NCBI RefSeq assembly: GCF_002754195.1
Contig: NZ_PEEU01000001.1
Location: 4,588,001 to 4,652,000, forward strand
Length of the DNA: 64,000 nt
Direction of reading: 5' to 3'
Source of the DNA: Flavobacterium sp. 9
GTDB taxonomy: Bacteria; Bacteroidota; Bacteroidia; Flavobacteriales; Flavobacteriaceae
In this document: piece by piece, positions 27,331 through 35,814 of the stretch
Position numbering within the stretch: position 1 is the first letter of the stretch
Layout of the letters: each line of letters starts with the position of its first letter
Notes under the pieces: generated by a model
Seen by the model: only the letters and a program-made list of their open reading frames with translations
The model's database searches: none
What the model was told of the DNA's origin: nothing
Translations under genes and position numbers: made by a program

Positions 27331-28251
27331 TTACTTTTTATTCTTTAGTTTGGCTATATTTTTTATCCAATTGATTGCATCATTCATTGGTTCTTGGGAG
27401 TCTGAAAATGCTGTATTATGCCCCAAGTTTGGAAACAATTTATGTTCATAATTTTTTCCTTTAGACTTTAATATATCAAGGTTTTCTATGGATAGATTCA
27501 CAGGAACCTGAATGTCTTTGCCTCCAAAAATCCAGAATCCTGGAATTGATAATTTAGAAAGAATATCATTGGGATTTGTATCAATAAACTCATATTTATC
27601 CGGGTCATTGAATATATGTTTTCTTGCCTCTTCTTCTGAGTGCGTCTCCCAAAACTTTTTATCACCATTTGTATAAAATTGGAATCTTAATTGTTCTTTA
27701 ACCGTTATAAGTGCTCCACTAAATATAGTCATAAATTTGACTTTCTTATTTTTCTCTGCAGTCAACGGAATTATCCATCCGGCTTGACTACCGCCTATTA
27801 AACCTATTGGTGTTTTGTTTGACAAAGATTTAGATAAAGTATTTACGGCAGCGCTAGCATCCAGAGACAAAAGATTTAGGTTTGCGAAATCAACATTGTT
27901 AGTTCCTACTTCAGGTCCGGCATATATACCACCAGATTCTCCAACTCCGCGTTTATCATACGTTAAAACTGCAATTCCATTATTGGCTAGGTTTGTAGCA
28001 AATTCTGTCATTCTTTTTTCTTGCCCAGATCCATGAACAATCACAACGGCTCCTTGTATGTTGTTTGGTGTAAAAATAGTTCCGGAAAGTAAAACTCCTT
28101 CACTAACAAATTTTGTTTCTTTAGCAGTAAAGTTTGGTGGAATTGCTGATGCATAACTAGAAATAAAAAAAAGCATTAAGAGAGAATACTTGCCTATTTT
28201 TTTTGTTTTTAGAATGTTTTTAAAAATTGTCAATTTATTTTTAGTTTTCAT
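27331..28251 (-). CDS. Secreted alpha/beta-hydrolase (dienelactone hydrolase-like)
   Basis: 306 residues with a long N-region and hydrophobic signal ending SSYASA (about 36). The hydrolase motifs are present: HGSG (73-76, oxyanion), DKRGVGESGG (99-108), nucleophile elbow GGSQAG (S155), Asp in FGGKDIQVP and His in FPNLGHN. It resembles the serine peptidase/DLH-like hydrolases of Bacteroidota. It lies 26 bases downstream of a lipoprotein gene. Confidence 0.85.
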   Translation of the reverse strand: MKTKNKLTIFKNILKTKKIGKYSLLMLFFISSYASAIPPNFTAKETKFVSEGVLLSGTIFTPNNIQGAVVIVHGSGQEKRMTEFATNLANNGIAVLTYDKRGVGESGGIYAGPEVGTNNVDFANLNLLSLDASAAVNTLSKSLSNKTPIGLIGGSQAGWIIPLTAEKNKKVKFMTIFSGALITVKEQLRFQFYTNGDKKFWETHSEEEARKHIFNDPDKYEFIDTNPNDILSKLSIPGFWIFGGKDIQVPVNLSIENLDILKSKGKNYEHKLFPNLGHNTAFSDSQEPMNDAINWIKNIAKLKNKK

Positions 28252-28277
28252 TTTTTTTAAATTCGTTGTAATTAGTT

Positions 28278-28748
28278 TTATAGGCTTATTCTATCTGATT
28301 CTGGCAAAGATTTATAGGCTTTATCTTCTTGAACTATCTTTTTTATTTCGGAGAAAAAGAGTCTTAATTCCTTTTCTTTTTCCATTTCTATTTTATAATC
28401 ACAATGTGTGTTTGTACCCGAAGATTTAATTATTCCGTTTGCAGTAATTTCAACTTCAAACCAAAAACTAGGAATTGGTCCACCAGGTTTTGATTCATCA
28501 CATTCAAATTCGGTTGGAAAAGACAGAAAATTAATTTCGGTGTAAATATTATAGAGTTTCAACTTTTGTTTTGGCGACAAAAGTATTTTTACACTTTTTT
28601 CTTTAAAATTATATTTTCTAGTATAAACACCTGTTTTAGAATTATAATGTTCTCCTGGATAGTCAATTTTTACTGAAAAATCTTTTGGGATTTCTTTAGA
28701 ACCACAGCTTATGAATAAAATGGAGATTAGTAAGTACAAATATTTCAT
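28278..28748 (-). CDS. Small lipoprotein, unknown function
   Basis: 156 residues with lipobox FISC (Cys15). Two further cysteines (in FECDESK and HCDYK) may form a disulfide. Beta-rich with a helical C-terminus (EKEKELRLFFSEIKKIVQE). No family recognised. Confidence 0.65.
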   Translation of the reverse strand: MKYLYLLISILFISCGSKEIPKDFSVKIDYPGEHYNSKTGVYTRKYNFKEKSVKILLSPKQKLKLYNIYTEINFLSFPTEFECDESKPGGPIPSFWFEVEITANGIIKSSGTNTHCDYKIEMEKEKELRLFFSEIKKIVQEDKAYKSLPESDRISL

Positions 28749-28897
28749 GCGTTTTATTTTTAGTAAGGTTTTCTTAGAGATTCCCTAAACTATTATATAT
28801 GCGTTATAAATTAAACTTTTTACGTCAAGCTAAAAATATTCATTTTTTTCTGATAAATTATTAAATGGACTGTCTTTTATATTATGAAAATGATTTC

Positions 28898-28991
28898 GCA
28901 TCAGGGATAGAGGCGGTATCCTTTTGTGAAGTGGAACGGAGCAAAAGATATAGCCGAAAGCCCGACCCGCTTTTTTCGGCGGGAGATGCCC
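28898..28991 (+). repeat. Structured-RNA-like intergenic repeat, copy B
   Basis: Closing stem GCATC (28898-28902) / GATGC (28985-28989) and the same internal arms as copy A, with one A-to-G change that turns an A-U pair into G-U. It lies within the 349-base gap 28749-29097, whose second half is the duplicated 205-base segment 28896-29100. Confidence 0.7.
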
Positions 28992-29032
28992 AAAATATTC
29001 TAAGTCAAGAAAGGAATATTGTCGAATTAAAA

Positions 29033-29063
29033 AAAGCACAAAATCATAAGATAATTGTGCTTT
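29033..29063 (-). terminator. Intrinsic terminator copied from the XRE locus
   Basis: A 9-bp stem aaagcacaa / ttgtgcttt as at 24472-24502. It lies 35 bases after the stop of the T9SS-secreted protein and probably now serves that gene. Confidence 0.68.
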
Positions 29064-29097
29064 GTAGAATTTATATTTTGGAGTAATTATTTGCCTT

Positions 29098-30222
29098 TTA
29101 ATTTTTAATAAACTTTTTTACCTGAGTTTTTTCACCATTCTCTAACTTTATAAAATAGACGTTTTTGTTTAAATTCATTACGTTTACTGAAAAGTCATTT
29201 CCAACAAAATTTTCTTTAAAAATAACGCTTCCAAGAGCATCAATTATCGAAACTTTGGTATCGTTTGATTCTTCAAGATGTACATTTATAAAGTCAGTTG
29301 TTGGATTAGGATAGATTTTGATTTGAGATTTAGTTAAATCAGCGATTCCTAAATTTTTGTCATACACATACGTTGTACGGGATAAGTTTTCCCATGAATT
29401 GGATGATTTATTCCATATTTCTGCAATCTCTTGATGTATTGTTCCATTTTGATTATTATCATATTTACTTTGATACTGATTTATCCATATTGAAAGGTCA
29501 TCATCCCAATCCTGGCGTAAACGATTCACTAAAAAAACATTTGCGTCGTATGAATTTGTAAATATTATTTTCTCAATCCACTTATTATTTTCCCAAATAT
29601 TCATTGTTTCTACTGAAACCTTTTTTGAGCTATTATAAGTATAAGTTGATTGCGAAAAATTTTCCCATTTAGAACTGGAATCATTCCATCTTTGTCGGGT
29701 TATTTGAGTAAATAATCCATCAGAATTATTTGAATAATCGACCTTTATGTCATTTTTCCAATTATTATCATTCCATCGCTCTATTAAACCAGATATGAGA
29801 TATCCATTTGAATCATAAGATGAAGTGTTTTTTAATGAATTTTGCCAAGCGTTGTTCTTCCATTCTTCATAAAATCCTACATCTATTTTATTGTCATTGT
29901 TATAAGTGAAAGAAGCCCTTTGAGAGAAGGTTAATAAATTTGAAGTCTTATCCAATGATTTGTAAATAATTTTATTTAGTAGATTGTTGGTATTATATTC
30001 GTAATTTGTTGAGTTAGAATCTTTCCAGTTACTAGAACTCTCATCCCAGCGTTGACTTAAATCATCTGTGATCTTGTCACTTTTATCATAATTGTTTACA
30101 ACATAACTGGAGTTTATCCAATTATTATTGCTCCAACTTTCGTAAGTAATACTTTTAATATTCTGACTGTAAACGGAGGAAGTTAAGATAATAGTAAATA
30201 GAAAGTAAAGTGTTTTTTTCAT
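29098..30222 (-). CDS. T9SS-secreted protein with tandem W-rich repeats
   Basis: 374 residues. There is a signal peptide (ending SVYSQ), then about seven degenerate repeats of 38-42 residues (cores IERWNDNNW, TRQRWNDSSSKWENF, MNIWENNKW, LRQDWDDDLSIW, AEIWNKSSNSWENL), each followed by a Y-x-Y/Y-N-N strand. The last 80 residues form a type A T9SS sorting domain (IKIYPNPTTDFINVHLEES, then NVYFIKLENGEKTQVKKFIKN). It is predicted to be exported and anchored or released at the cell surface. The stop codon falls exactly at the edge of a duplicated segment. Confidence 0.85.
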   Translation of the reverse strand: MKKTLYFLFTIILTSSVYSQNIKSITYESWSNNNWINSSYVVNNYDKSDKITDDLSQRWDESSSNWKDSNSTNYEYNTNNLLNKIIYKSLDKTSNLLTFSQRASFTYNNDNKIDVGFYEEWKNNAWQNSLKNTSSYDSNGYLISGLIERWNDNNWKNDIKVDYSNNSDGLFTQITRQRWNDSSSKWENFSQSTYTYNSSKKVSVETMNIWENNKWIEKIIFTNSYDANVFLVNRLRQDWDDDLSIWINQYQSKYDNNQNGTIHQEIAEIWNKSSNSWENLSRTTYVYDKNLGIADLTKSQIKIYPNPTTDFINVHLEESNDTKVSIIDALGSVIFKENFVGNDFSVNVMNLNKNVYFIKLENGEKTQVKKFIKN

Positions 30223-30384
30223 TTTTTAGAATATAATTGAATAGCTTTTTAGTGGATTTTATGTGATAAAAATAGTATTAAAAAATTAAAAAGAGAGATT
30301 AATTTTTATCAAATATTTTACAATTTGCTTTTGATATTTAATTATTGCTTTTCTTCCAACTAACAGAGGTTAATAAAGAGTTTC

Positions 30385-30783
30385 TTATTCTTTTTTTGAA
30401 ATGTAGAAAAAACTCATATCGTATTCTTTTGATGATTTTAATATTGGATAAAGTTTATCATCTTTAATCAACCATTTTTTATTGGCCGGAAAATCATCAT
30501 CGTTTTTTAAGATCAATATATCTTTTTTAATAGTCCAGGTTCCCGAAGTTTCATGTTTACCACTTACTGTATAGCTCATTTCAAAAGTGCCATCGGGTTT
30601 AAAATTTGCAGTTGATTGAAGCCAGCTTGTTTGAAACTCGTATATCCCTGAAACAGTTGAATTATTTTGTTTTTTTTCTTTTGAGATTATTGGGTTCTTA
30701 GTTATTTCGACGGTATAAGCAGATAAAAATAAAACTACAATAAGGTAGAAAAATGAACGGGCAATAATTTTGGATTTGATCAT
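30385..30783 (-). CDS. Small secreted lipocalin-like protein
   Basis: 132 residues with an N-terminal hydrophobic segment (about 10-25). The mature part has a strand pattern with GIYEFQTSW, ANFKPDGTFEMSYTVSGKHETSGTWTIKKDILIL and W-L-I-K-DDKL, typical of lipocalin-like DUF families in which TF-P-DGTF-----G-W precedes the last strands. Function unknown. Confidence 0.68.
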   Translation of the reverse strand: MIKSKIIARSFFYLIVVLFLSAYTVEITKNPIISKEKKQNNSTVSGIYEFQTSWLQSTANFKPDGTFEMSYTVSGKHETSGTWTIKKDILILKNDDDFPANKKWLIKDDKLYPILKSSKEYDMSFFYISKKE

Positions 30784-30879
30784 TTGTTGGTTTTGTTTTG
30801 GGAAGAATAATATTTTTTTTTAACTTTTTATGAGGGAGATTTAAGACAGACGTATATTAGTTTATCAGTTTTTTATAAT

Positions 30880-31674
30880 TTACCAACGAGATAAGTTATC
30901 ATATAATTGCTCAATTTTTTTGATTTCAATTTCATATTGAGCAGATGTTTTTGGTAATTTGTGTTTCCCTATATGTTTGTCCCCATCTAGATTTGACCAA
31001 TATGTGGGATCGTTTTCTAATTTTTTAGTTCCTCCCAATTCATTAACTATTAAATTGTGAATTTTTATTCCTAATCCATGTATCTCATCATTAGGAAGTT
31101 CGGTTGCTTTATTATTTTTGCGCAACCATAAAATCAATTCATCGGCTCCAATTTTAATTGTTTTTGACATTTTTCTAAGTGTTATACTAATTCTTCCTTC
31201 TTCTGTATTTGATTGTGGAATTGAGTGTTGCCAAATTTTTTGAACCTCTTGCGTCATATAAATTAAACTTCCTGCTGTTAATTCAAAGCTTTCAAATAAC
31301 TCTGGATTTAATATATTTCTAAATTTGAGAGTTCTAACGGCTCCAACCGAAATAATCGCAACTCCGGTTTGTGGTTCTAAAATATCGATTTGGTCGGAAT
31401 GATAACCCATTTTTGATTTTCCGTCTAGATAATAGTTTATGAGGCAATTGTTGGGTTCAAAACCAATTACTGTGGAAACTTTTTGATTAATTTCTTGTAG
31501 TTCCGGCAAGAATTCCTGGTATGGATATTCGATTTGAGAGTAGTTATATGCTTCTCCAAAACTTGCCGTTTTTCTGGCAGTCATTCTTTCGTCCCATTTG
31601 ATATTTACTTTTAAATTTTCAAATAGTTCGTTTGGATTTTCGATAAAATTTTGGACAAATGTAATTCCTTCCAT
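30880..31674 (-). CDS. AlkB-like 2OG-Fe(II) dioxygenase with C-terminal extension
   Basis: 264 residues. The first 170 form the AlkB-like fold: NYYLDGKSKMGYHSD gives the NxY motif and iron ligands H92 and D94; H150 (WQHSIP) is the third ligand; RISITLRK (R161, R167) binds 2-oxoglutarate. AlkB-type enzymes remove alkyl groups from DNA or RNA by oxidation. Residues about 175-264 are an extra domain (ELILWLRKNNKATELPNDE, then KHIGKHKLPKTSAQYEIEIKKIEQLYDNLSRW) that I do not recognise. No adaptive-response gene is adjacent. Confidence 0.85.
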   Translation of the reverse strand: MEGITFVQNFIENPNELFENLKVNIKWDERMTARKTASFGEAYNYSQIEYPYQEFLPELQEINQKVSTVIGFEPNNCLINYYLDGKSKMGYHSDQIDILEPQTGVAIISVGAVRTLKFRNILNPELFESFELTAGSLIYMTQEVQKIWQHSIPQSNTEEGRISITLRKMSKTIKIGADELILWLRKNNKATELPNDEIHGLGIKIHNLIVNELGGTKKLENDPTYWSNLDGDKHIGKHKLPKTSAQYEIEIKKIEQLYDNLSRW

Positions 31675-31744
31675 TTTTTTTCTTTATTTCAAATATGTTT
31701 ACTTATTCTTATAAATTGTTAAAATTGTCTCGTGAAGATGTTTT

Positions 31745-31838
31745 GCGTCAGGGATTGAGGCGTTATCCTTTTGTGAAGTGAAACGGAGCAAAAGATATAG
31801 CCGAAAGCCCGACCCGCTTTTTTCGGCGGGAGACGCCC
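31745..31838 (+). repeat. Structured-RNA-like intergenic repeat, copy C
   Basis: Closing stem GCGTC (31745-31749) / GACGC (31832-31836), which differs from copies A and B on both sides yet still pairs. The 3' hairpin CCCGC-TTTTTT-CGGCGGG is retained. It occupies the gap between the AlkB-like gene and the Kelch-like gene. Confidence 0.7.
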
Positions 31839-31879
31839 AGATTTTAGAATTAATAGTTTTTACCAATCCGATTTTCTTT

Positions 31880-33139
31880 TTAAGGCATTTTCTTGTAAAC
31901 TATTTCGGAAGGATTAAAGCGCCATACATATGTTGGAAAATCTGATGATTCGTCTCTGTAAATTATGTAACCATTGTTTTGTGAACTTACACCACTAATA
32001 CCCCATGCATCACTAAATTTATATGGAAAAGATGCTAGTTGTTTCCAGTTTTTAGTATCCAAATCTAGCTCATAAATATCATAATTTGTTACTTTATTTG
32101 GACTATAATAACGATGACTAAGACCAATATATGCTTTGTTCATATAAACAAAACTCACGATATCCTCACTTTTATTTCCAGGATAGGTTGATAGATACTC
32201 CCAATTACCATTTGAGGAATTAAACTGAAGAATTTCAAGATCTTTATTAATTACATATAAATTGGAGTTAGTCTGAAAGGTATTGATAAATTCTTGCTGT
32301 TGGTAATTGGCAAGTTTGGTAAAAGTATTGTTCTGGATATCATATTGATAACAGTTTCTATTATCGAAAAAATAACCAATTCCATTCATACTACCACCAT
32401 AATATTTTGCGTATGCGGCTATATTCGTGCTTCCTAGATTTTCCCAATTATCAGTGTCAGAATCATAACGATAAAGATTTGCTGAATCGTCTGATTTAAA
32501 ATAGCCATATTTTCCTATTGCAAAAATAGCATAATCCGTTCCTGAATTACCATGTAGGGGGAAAGGTAGTTTTGAGGACAATACAGATTGATTTTCTATG
32601 CCATAAAAAGAGTTGTTTCCAAATATAATAAATGGCTTATTATTAATTGTAATACCTGCGGATCTGTCATATCCGGTACTTGCTTTAAAAATACCAGCAC
32701 ACCAAGGAGAGGCAGGATAAGATTTTTGAGAAGTAAAGTATTCAGTCGTTGATAAACAAGTTGAATTACTCGTAGAAAAGCTGGCCGTAATTTCATATTC
32801 CAATCCACAAACAAGTGAATCCGCAATTATTGTATTTAGATTATTAGAAAAAGGTTTTAAACTTTGAATGGTTCTTTTTTTGTCGTTTCCTATCACGCCA
32901 TAGGTAATTTCATAACTCTTTACATTATCAATTTGCATATCAGCGTCAATTTTTATGCCTATATTTAATCCATTTGCATTGTAATCCAGAATAGAAGGCT
33001 TAAGATTACCAAAGTATTCACATGTTATTTGCGGCCCTTTGGGAACAGGATTTTCATCTTTGCTATTTTCACAAGACGCAAATGTTGTTAATAATAGAAT
33101 CATACTAATTACATGATATACGAATACTTTTTTCTTCAT
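31880..33139 (-). CDS. Lipoprotein with Kelch-like beta-propeller
   Basis: 419 residues with lipobox TTFASC (Cys23). Residues 35-140 look like an Fn3/IPT-type beta-sandwich (NVKSYEITYGVIGNDKK, GLEYEITASFSTSNS). The remainder is a Kelch-like propeller with blades such as LYRYDSDTDNWENLGS, CYQYDIQNNTFTKLANY, ILQFNSSNGNWEYLSTYPG, IYELDLDTKNWKQLASFPY and VWRFNPSEIVYKKMP. Surface-exposed binding protein predicted; ligand unknown. Confidence 0.82.
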   Translation of the reverse strand: MKKKVFVYHVISMILLLTTFASCENSKDENPVPKGPQITCEYFGNLKPSILDYNANGLNIGIKIDADMQIDNVKSYEITYGVIGNDKKRTIQSLKPFSNNLNTIIADSLVCGLEYEITASFSTSNSTCLSTTEYFTSQKSYPASPWCAGIFKASTGYDRSAGITINNKPFIIFGNNSFYGIENQSVLSSKLPFPLHGNSGTDYAIFAIGKYGYFKSDDSANLYRYDSDTDNWENLGSTNIAAYAKYYGGSMNGIGYFFDNRNCYQYDIQNNTFTKLANYQQQEFINTFQTNSNLYVINKDLEILQFNSSNGNWEYLSTYPGNKSEDIVSFVYMNKAYIGLSHRYYSPNKVTNYDIYELDLDTKNWKQLASFPYKFSDAWGISGVSSQNNGYIIYRDESSDFPTYVWRFNPSEIVYKKMP

Positions 33140-33734
33140 AATGAATAATGGTTATTAGAGGCTTTTTAAATTAAGTGCCAGATTTAAGTCAGCTATATTT
33201 CGTTAACGGAGCAATAGTCGCTAAGTAGTATATGTGTTACAAAATTGCTAAATAGGTCTTATTTAGGCTGATCTTGTGGCATAAATTGGCTTTTTTATGT
33301 CAAGCTAAAATATTCTTTTTTTTCTTATAAATTATTAAAGACACTGTCTTTTATCTTATGAAAACTATTTTGGATCAGGGATTGAGCTTTTTGTGAAGAG
33401 AAACGAAATAAAATATATAACCGAATCCAGATAGCTATCGGGACGACACGCTTTTTTTGGCGGGAGATGCCCAAAATATTAAGTTATAACTATTAGAGTT
33501 TGTTGCATCAAGGAAATTTTAGTGAAGTTTGTTGTTTAAGAAATGACAAGATTATAGAGAAAAATCCGTTTTAATCCGCGTTTTCGCAAAGCGAATCCGT
33601 GTCATCCGCGTTCTATATTGGCTATTTACTTTGCATGGCTACAACTTCAAACAACCTGAAAGGCTTATAAAATATAAAACAAAAAAAATCCCATTCAAAG
33701 AAAATGAATGGGATTACAGCATATTATTAAAGAA
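33140..33734. repeat. Long intergenic region with degraded repeats
   Basis: This 595-base gap contains a decayed copy D of the structured repeat (33372-33472; arms GGATC / GATGC with one broken pair), followed by text of the aatccgttttaatccgcg family (33562-33625). It ends with a terminator for the small gene pair that follows. No coding sequence is credible. Confidence 0.7.
33687..33715 (-). terminator. Intrinsic terminator of the DUF6934-like gene pair
   Basis: An 11-bp perfect stem aatcccattca / tgaatgggatt with a 7-base loop and an eight-base U-tract on the minus strand, 20 bases after the stop at 33735. Confidence 0.85.
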
Positions 33735-33890
33735 TTAAAAACTTAGTTTAAAATCCATCTTATTTATTTCATCTGGTTTTCCTGACTTAAACTTAATATT
33801 TTTAAATTCATTAAGAGATGGATCGACAACGATTTTTGAGTCTTTACTTATAGTTCTTGTAGCTTTAACTATCTTTTTTACACTTTTCAT
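33735..33890 (-). CDS. Small basic protein, 51 residues, coupled to the DUF6934-like gene
   Basis: A short gene starting at the ATG at 33890: MKSVKKIVKATRTISKDSKI, then VVDPSLNEFKNIKFK and a C-terminus ending MDFKLSF. Its ATG overlaps the stop of the upstream gene as ATGA, and a strong terminator follows 20 bases after its stop, so the two form a closed two-gene operon. The N-terminal 20 residues are strongly basic. I do not know a family; the size, coupling and partner resemble small components of toxin-antitoxin modules, which is inference only. Confidence 0.6.
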   Translation of the reverse strand: MKSVKKIVKATRTISKDSKIVVDPSLNEFKNIKFKSGKPDEINKMDFKLSF

Positions 33891-34360
33891 ATTTTTTTCC
33901 TTTTAATTAAAAATCCATCAAAGTCTTTTTTATAATCAAATGGTTCATTTACGATTTCATCGTTAGTAATTATTCTTGCACCAAATATATCAAAAGTTTC
34001 TGATAATTCCTCGAGGTTTAACATTATGGCTCTTTTGTAAGTGTTTGTTCTTCTTGCGTCACTGCCTCTAAAAAATACAGTTATATGCGGATTTACATTG
34101 GTAAAATGATAAACAGTTTTGGCTACAGTTGCTAAGACAATTCTAATATCTCCGTTATCATTTGTAACCTGATCATCAATAATATACTTCTTTGTTAATA
34201 GATCATATTTTAAATCGCCAAAACCAAGATTATGAATGGAAAGATTTTTAGTAGGTGAATATGCAACTACTTTTCTGAAATTACCTTTATCTCCAACACT
34301 TATAAAATTAAATATTGTAGATGATTCATCTTTGGAAATGTCATATTTATCGTAATTCAT
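33887..34360 (-). CDS. DUF6934-like protein
   Basis: 157 residues. Motifs include FNFISVGDKGNFRKVVAYSP (17-36), HNLGFGDLKYD (43-53), NDNGDIRIVLATVAKTVYHF (68-87) and FFRGSDARRTNTYKRAI (96-112), a pattern I recall from the Bacteroidota family DUF6934; this cannot be verified here. The SDARR-x3-Y element looks like a conserved active or binding site. No signal peptide is present, so it is cytoplasmic. A TATATTTG promoter box lies 20 bases before the ATG, and the stop overlaps the 51-residue gene. Biochemical role unknown. Confidence 0.72.
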   Translation of the reverse strand: MNYDKYDISKDESSTIFNFISVGDKGNFRKVVAYSPTKNLSIHNLGFGDLKYDLLTKKYIIDDQVTNDNGDIRIVLATVAKTVYHFTNVNPHITVFFRGSDARRTNTYKRAIMLNLEELSETFDIFGARIITNDEIVNEPFDYKKDFDGFLIKRKKI

Positions 34361-34379
34361 TTAAATAAATAATTTCTTA

Positions 34380-34387
34380 CAAATATA
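34380..34387 (-). promoter_or_regulatory. TAnnTTTG -7 box of the DUF6934-like operon
   Basis: TATATTTG on the minus strand, 20 bases upstream of the ATG at 34360. A clear -33 element is not visible. Confidence 0.5.
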
Positions 34388-34487
34388 GTGTTTTTTAATG
34401 AAAAACTTATTTTTTATTTATTATGAAAATGTGCTAAAACTTCGATTTCATTCTGCTTGACAAGCGATGGCAATCTAAAACAAAAAA

Positions 34488-34515
34488 AATCCCGCCTCAA
34501 TTAAGAAACGGGATT
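34488..34515 (-). terminator. Intrinsic terminator of lysA
   Basis: Short stem aatcccg / cgggatt with a 14-base loop and an eight-base U-tract on the minus strand, 27 bases after the lysA stop. Confidence 0.65.
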
Positions 34516-34541
34516 AAGTAGATATTCTCTTTTTTTTTATT

Positions 34542-35765
34542 TTAAACTGTTGCAGCAACTTCTTGTGGCAACGGAATTTGATTTTTAAGCAAATCTTCAA
34601 AAGTTTCGTGTTGACGGATTAAAATTCCTTTTCCATCTTTCCATAAAACTTCTGCTGGTTTGTATCTTGAATTGTAGTTCGAAGACATTGAGAAACAATA
34701 TGCTCCGGCGTTTCTGAAAGCTAGAATATCACCTTCAGTAATTTCCGAAATTCTACGGTTATTTGCAAAAGTATCGGTTTCGCAAATGTATCCTACAACC
34801 GAGTAAAAACGCTCTTTTCCTTTTGGATTAGAAATGTTTTCGATATGGTGTGAAGATCCGTACAACATTGGACGAATTAAGTGGTTGAAACCACTGTCAA
34901 CTCCAGCAAAAACTGTTGATGTTGTTTGTTTTACTACATTTACTTTTACTAAGAAATGACCTGCTTCGCTCACCAGAAATTTTCCTGGTTCGAAAATCAA
35001 CGTTAAATCTCTGCCGTATTCTGTACAGAAAGCATTGAATCTTTTAGATAGTTTTTTACCTAATTCTTCGATGTCTGTTTCGATATCGTCTTTTTTGTAA
35101 GGAACTTTGAATCCGCTTCCGAAATCTAAAAACTCTAAGTCTTTGAAATGTTTTGCGGTATCAAATAAGATTTCAGCAGCATACAAGAATACTTCGATAT
35201 CAAGAATATCAGATCCTGTGTGCATGTGAATTCCCACGATGCTCATTTTTGTGTTCTCAACAATTCTCAAGATATGCGGAATTTGGTGAACAGAAATACC
35301 GAATTTACTATCGATATGTCCCACCGAAATATTAGCATTTCCTCCCGCCATTACGTGCGGATTGATACGAATACATACCGGAATTTGTGGATATTTTGTT
35401 CCGAATTGCTCCAGAATAGATAAGTTGTCAATATTGATTTGTACACCCATTGCAGCAACTTCCTCGATTTCTTCAAGAGAAACTCCGTTTGGTGTAAAAA
35501 AGATTTTTTCAGGTTCATAGCCAGCATGAAGTCCCAATAAAACTTCTTGAATTGATACAGTATCTAATCCAGATCCCATGTTCTTTAATAACTGAAGAAT
35601 CGCAACATTAGACAATGCCTTCATGGCGTAATTAACTCTTAAGTTTTCTACCTTAGAGAAAGCTTTAGTTAACCTGTTGTACTGAGATTGGATTTTTTCG
35701 GCATCATAAACATATAATGGACTTCCAAATTGTTCTGCTAACTGCAGTAAATCTTTTGCTTGCAT
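34542..35765 (-). CDS. lysA: Diaminopimelate decarboxylase
   Basis: 407 residues, the last enzyme of lysine biosynthesis, converting meso-diaminopimelate to L-lysine and CO2 in the cytoplasm. The fold-type III PLP enzyme is recognised by the PLP lysine in NYAMKALSN (K49), HMHTGSD (181-187), EPGK (259-262), the active-site CETD (328-331, from the partner subunit) and the C-terminal NAGAYCFSMSSNYNSR, which holds the conserved Tyr. Length matches the family. It has a strong promoter (35784-35814) and its own terminator, so it is probably a single-gene transcript. Confidence 0.96.
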   Translation of the reverse strand: MQAKDLLQLAEQFGSPLYVYDAEKIQSQYNRLTKAFSKVENLRVNYAMKALSNVAILQLLKNMGSGLDTVSIQEVLLGLHAGYEPEKIFFTPNGVSLEEIEEVAAMGVQINIDNLSILEQFGTKYPQIPVCIRINPHVMAGGNANISVGHIDSKFGISVHQIPHILRIVENTKMSIVGIHMHTGSDILDIEVFLYAAEILFDTAKHFKDLEFLDFGSGFKVPYKKDDIETDIEELGKKLSKRFNAFCTEYGRDLTLIFEPGKFLVSEAGHFLVKVNVVKQTTSTVFAGVDSGFNHLIRPMLYGSSHHIENISNPKGKERFYSVVGYICETDTFANNRRISEITEGDILAFRNAGAYCFSMSSNYNSRYKPAEVLWKDGKGILIRQHETFEDLLKNQIPLPQEVAATV

Positions 35766-35783
35766 TTTTTAAACTATTTTGAG

Positions 35784-35814
35784 CAAATTTATTACTCTTT
35801 TGACTAACTGCAAA
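35784..35814 (-). promoter_or_regulatory. Bacteroidota sigma-A promoter of lysA
   Basis: TTTG (35811-35814) and TAAATTTG (35784-35791) on the minus strand, separated by 19 bases, match the TTTG-N17-23-TAnnTTTG consensus exactly. The ATG is 18 bases downstream of the -7 box. Confidence 0.82.
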
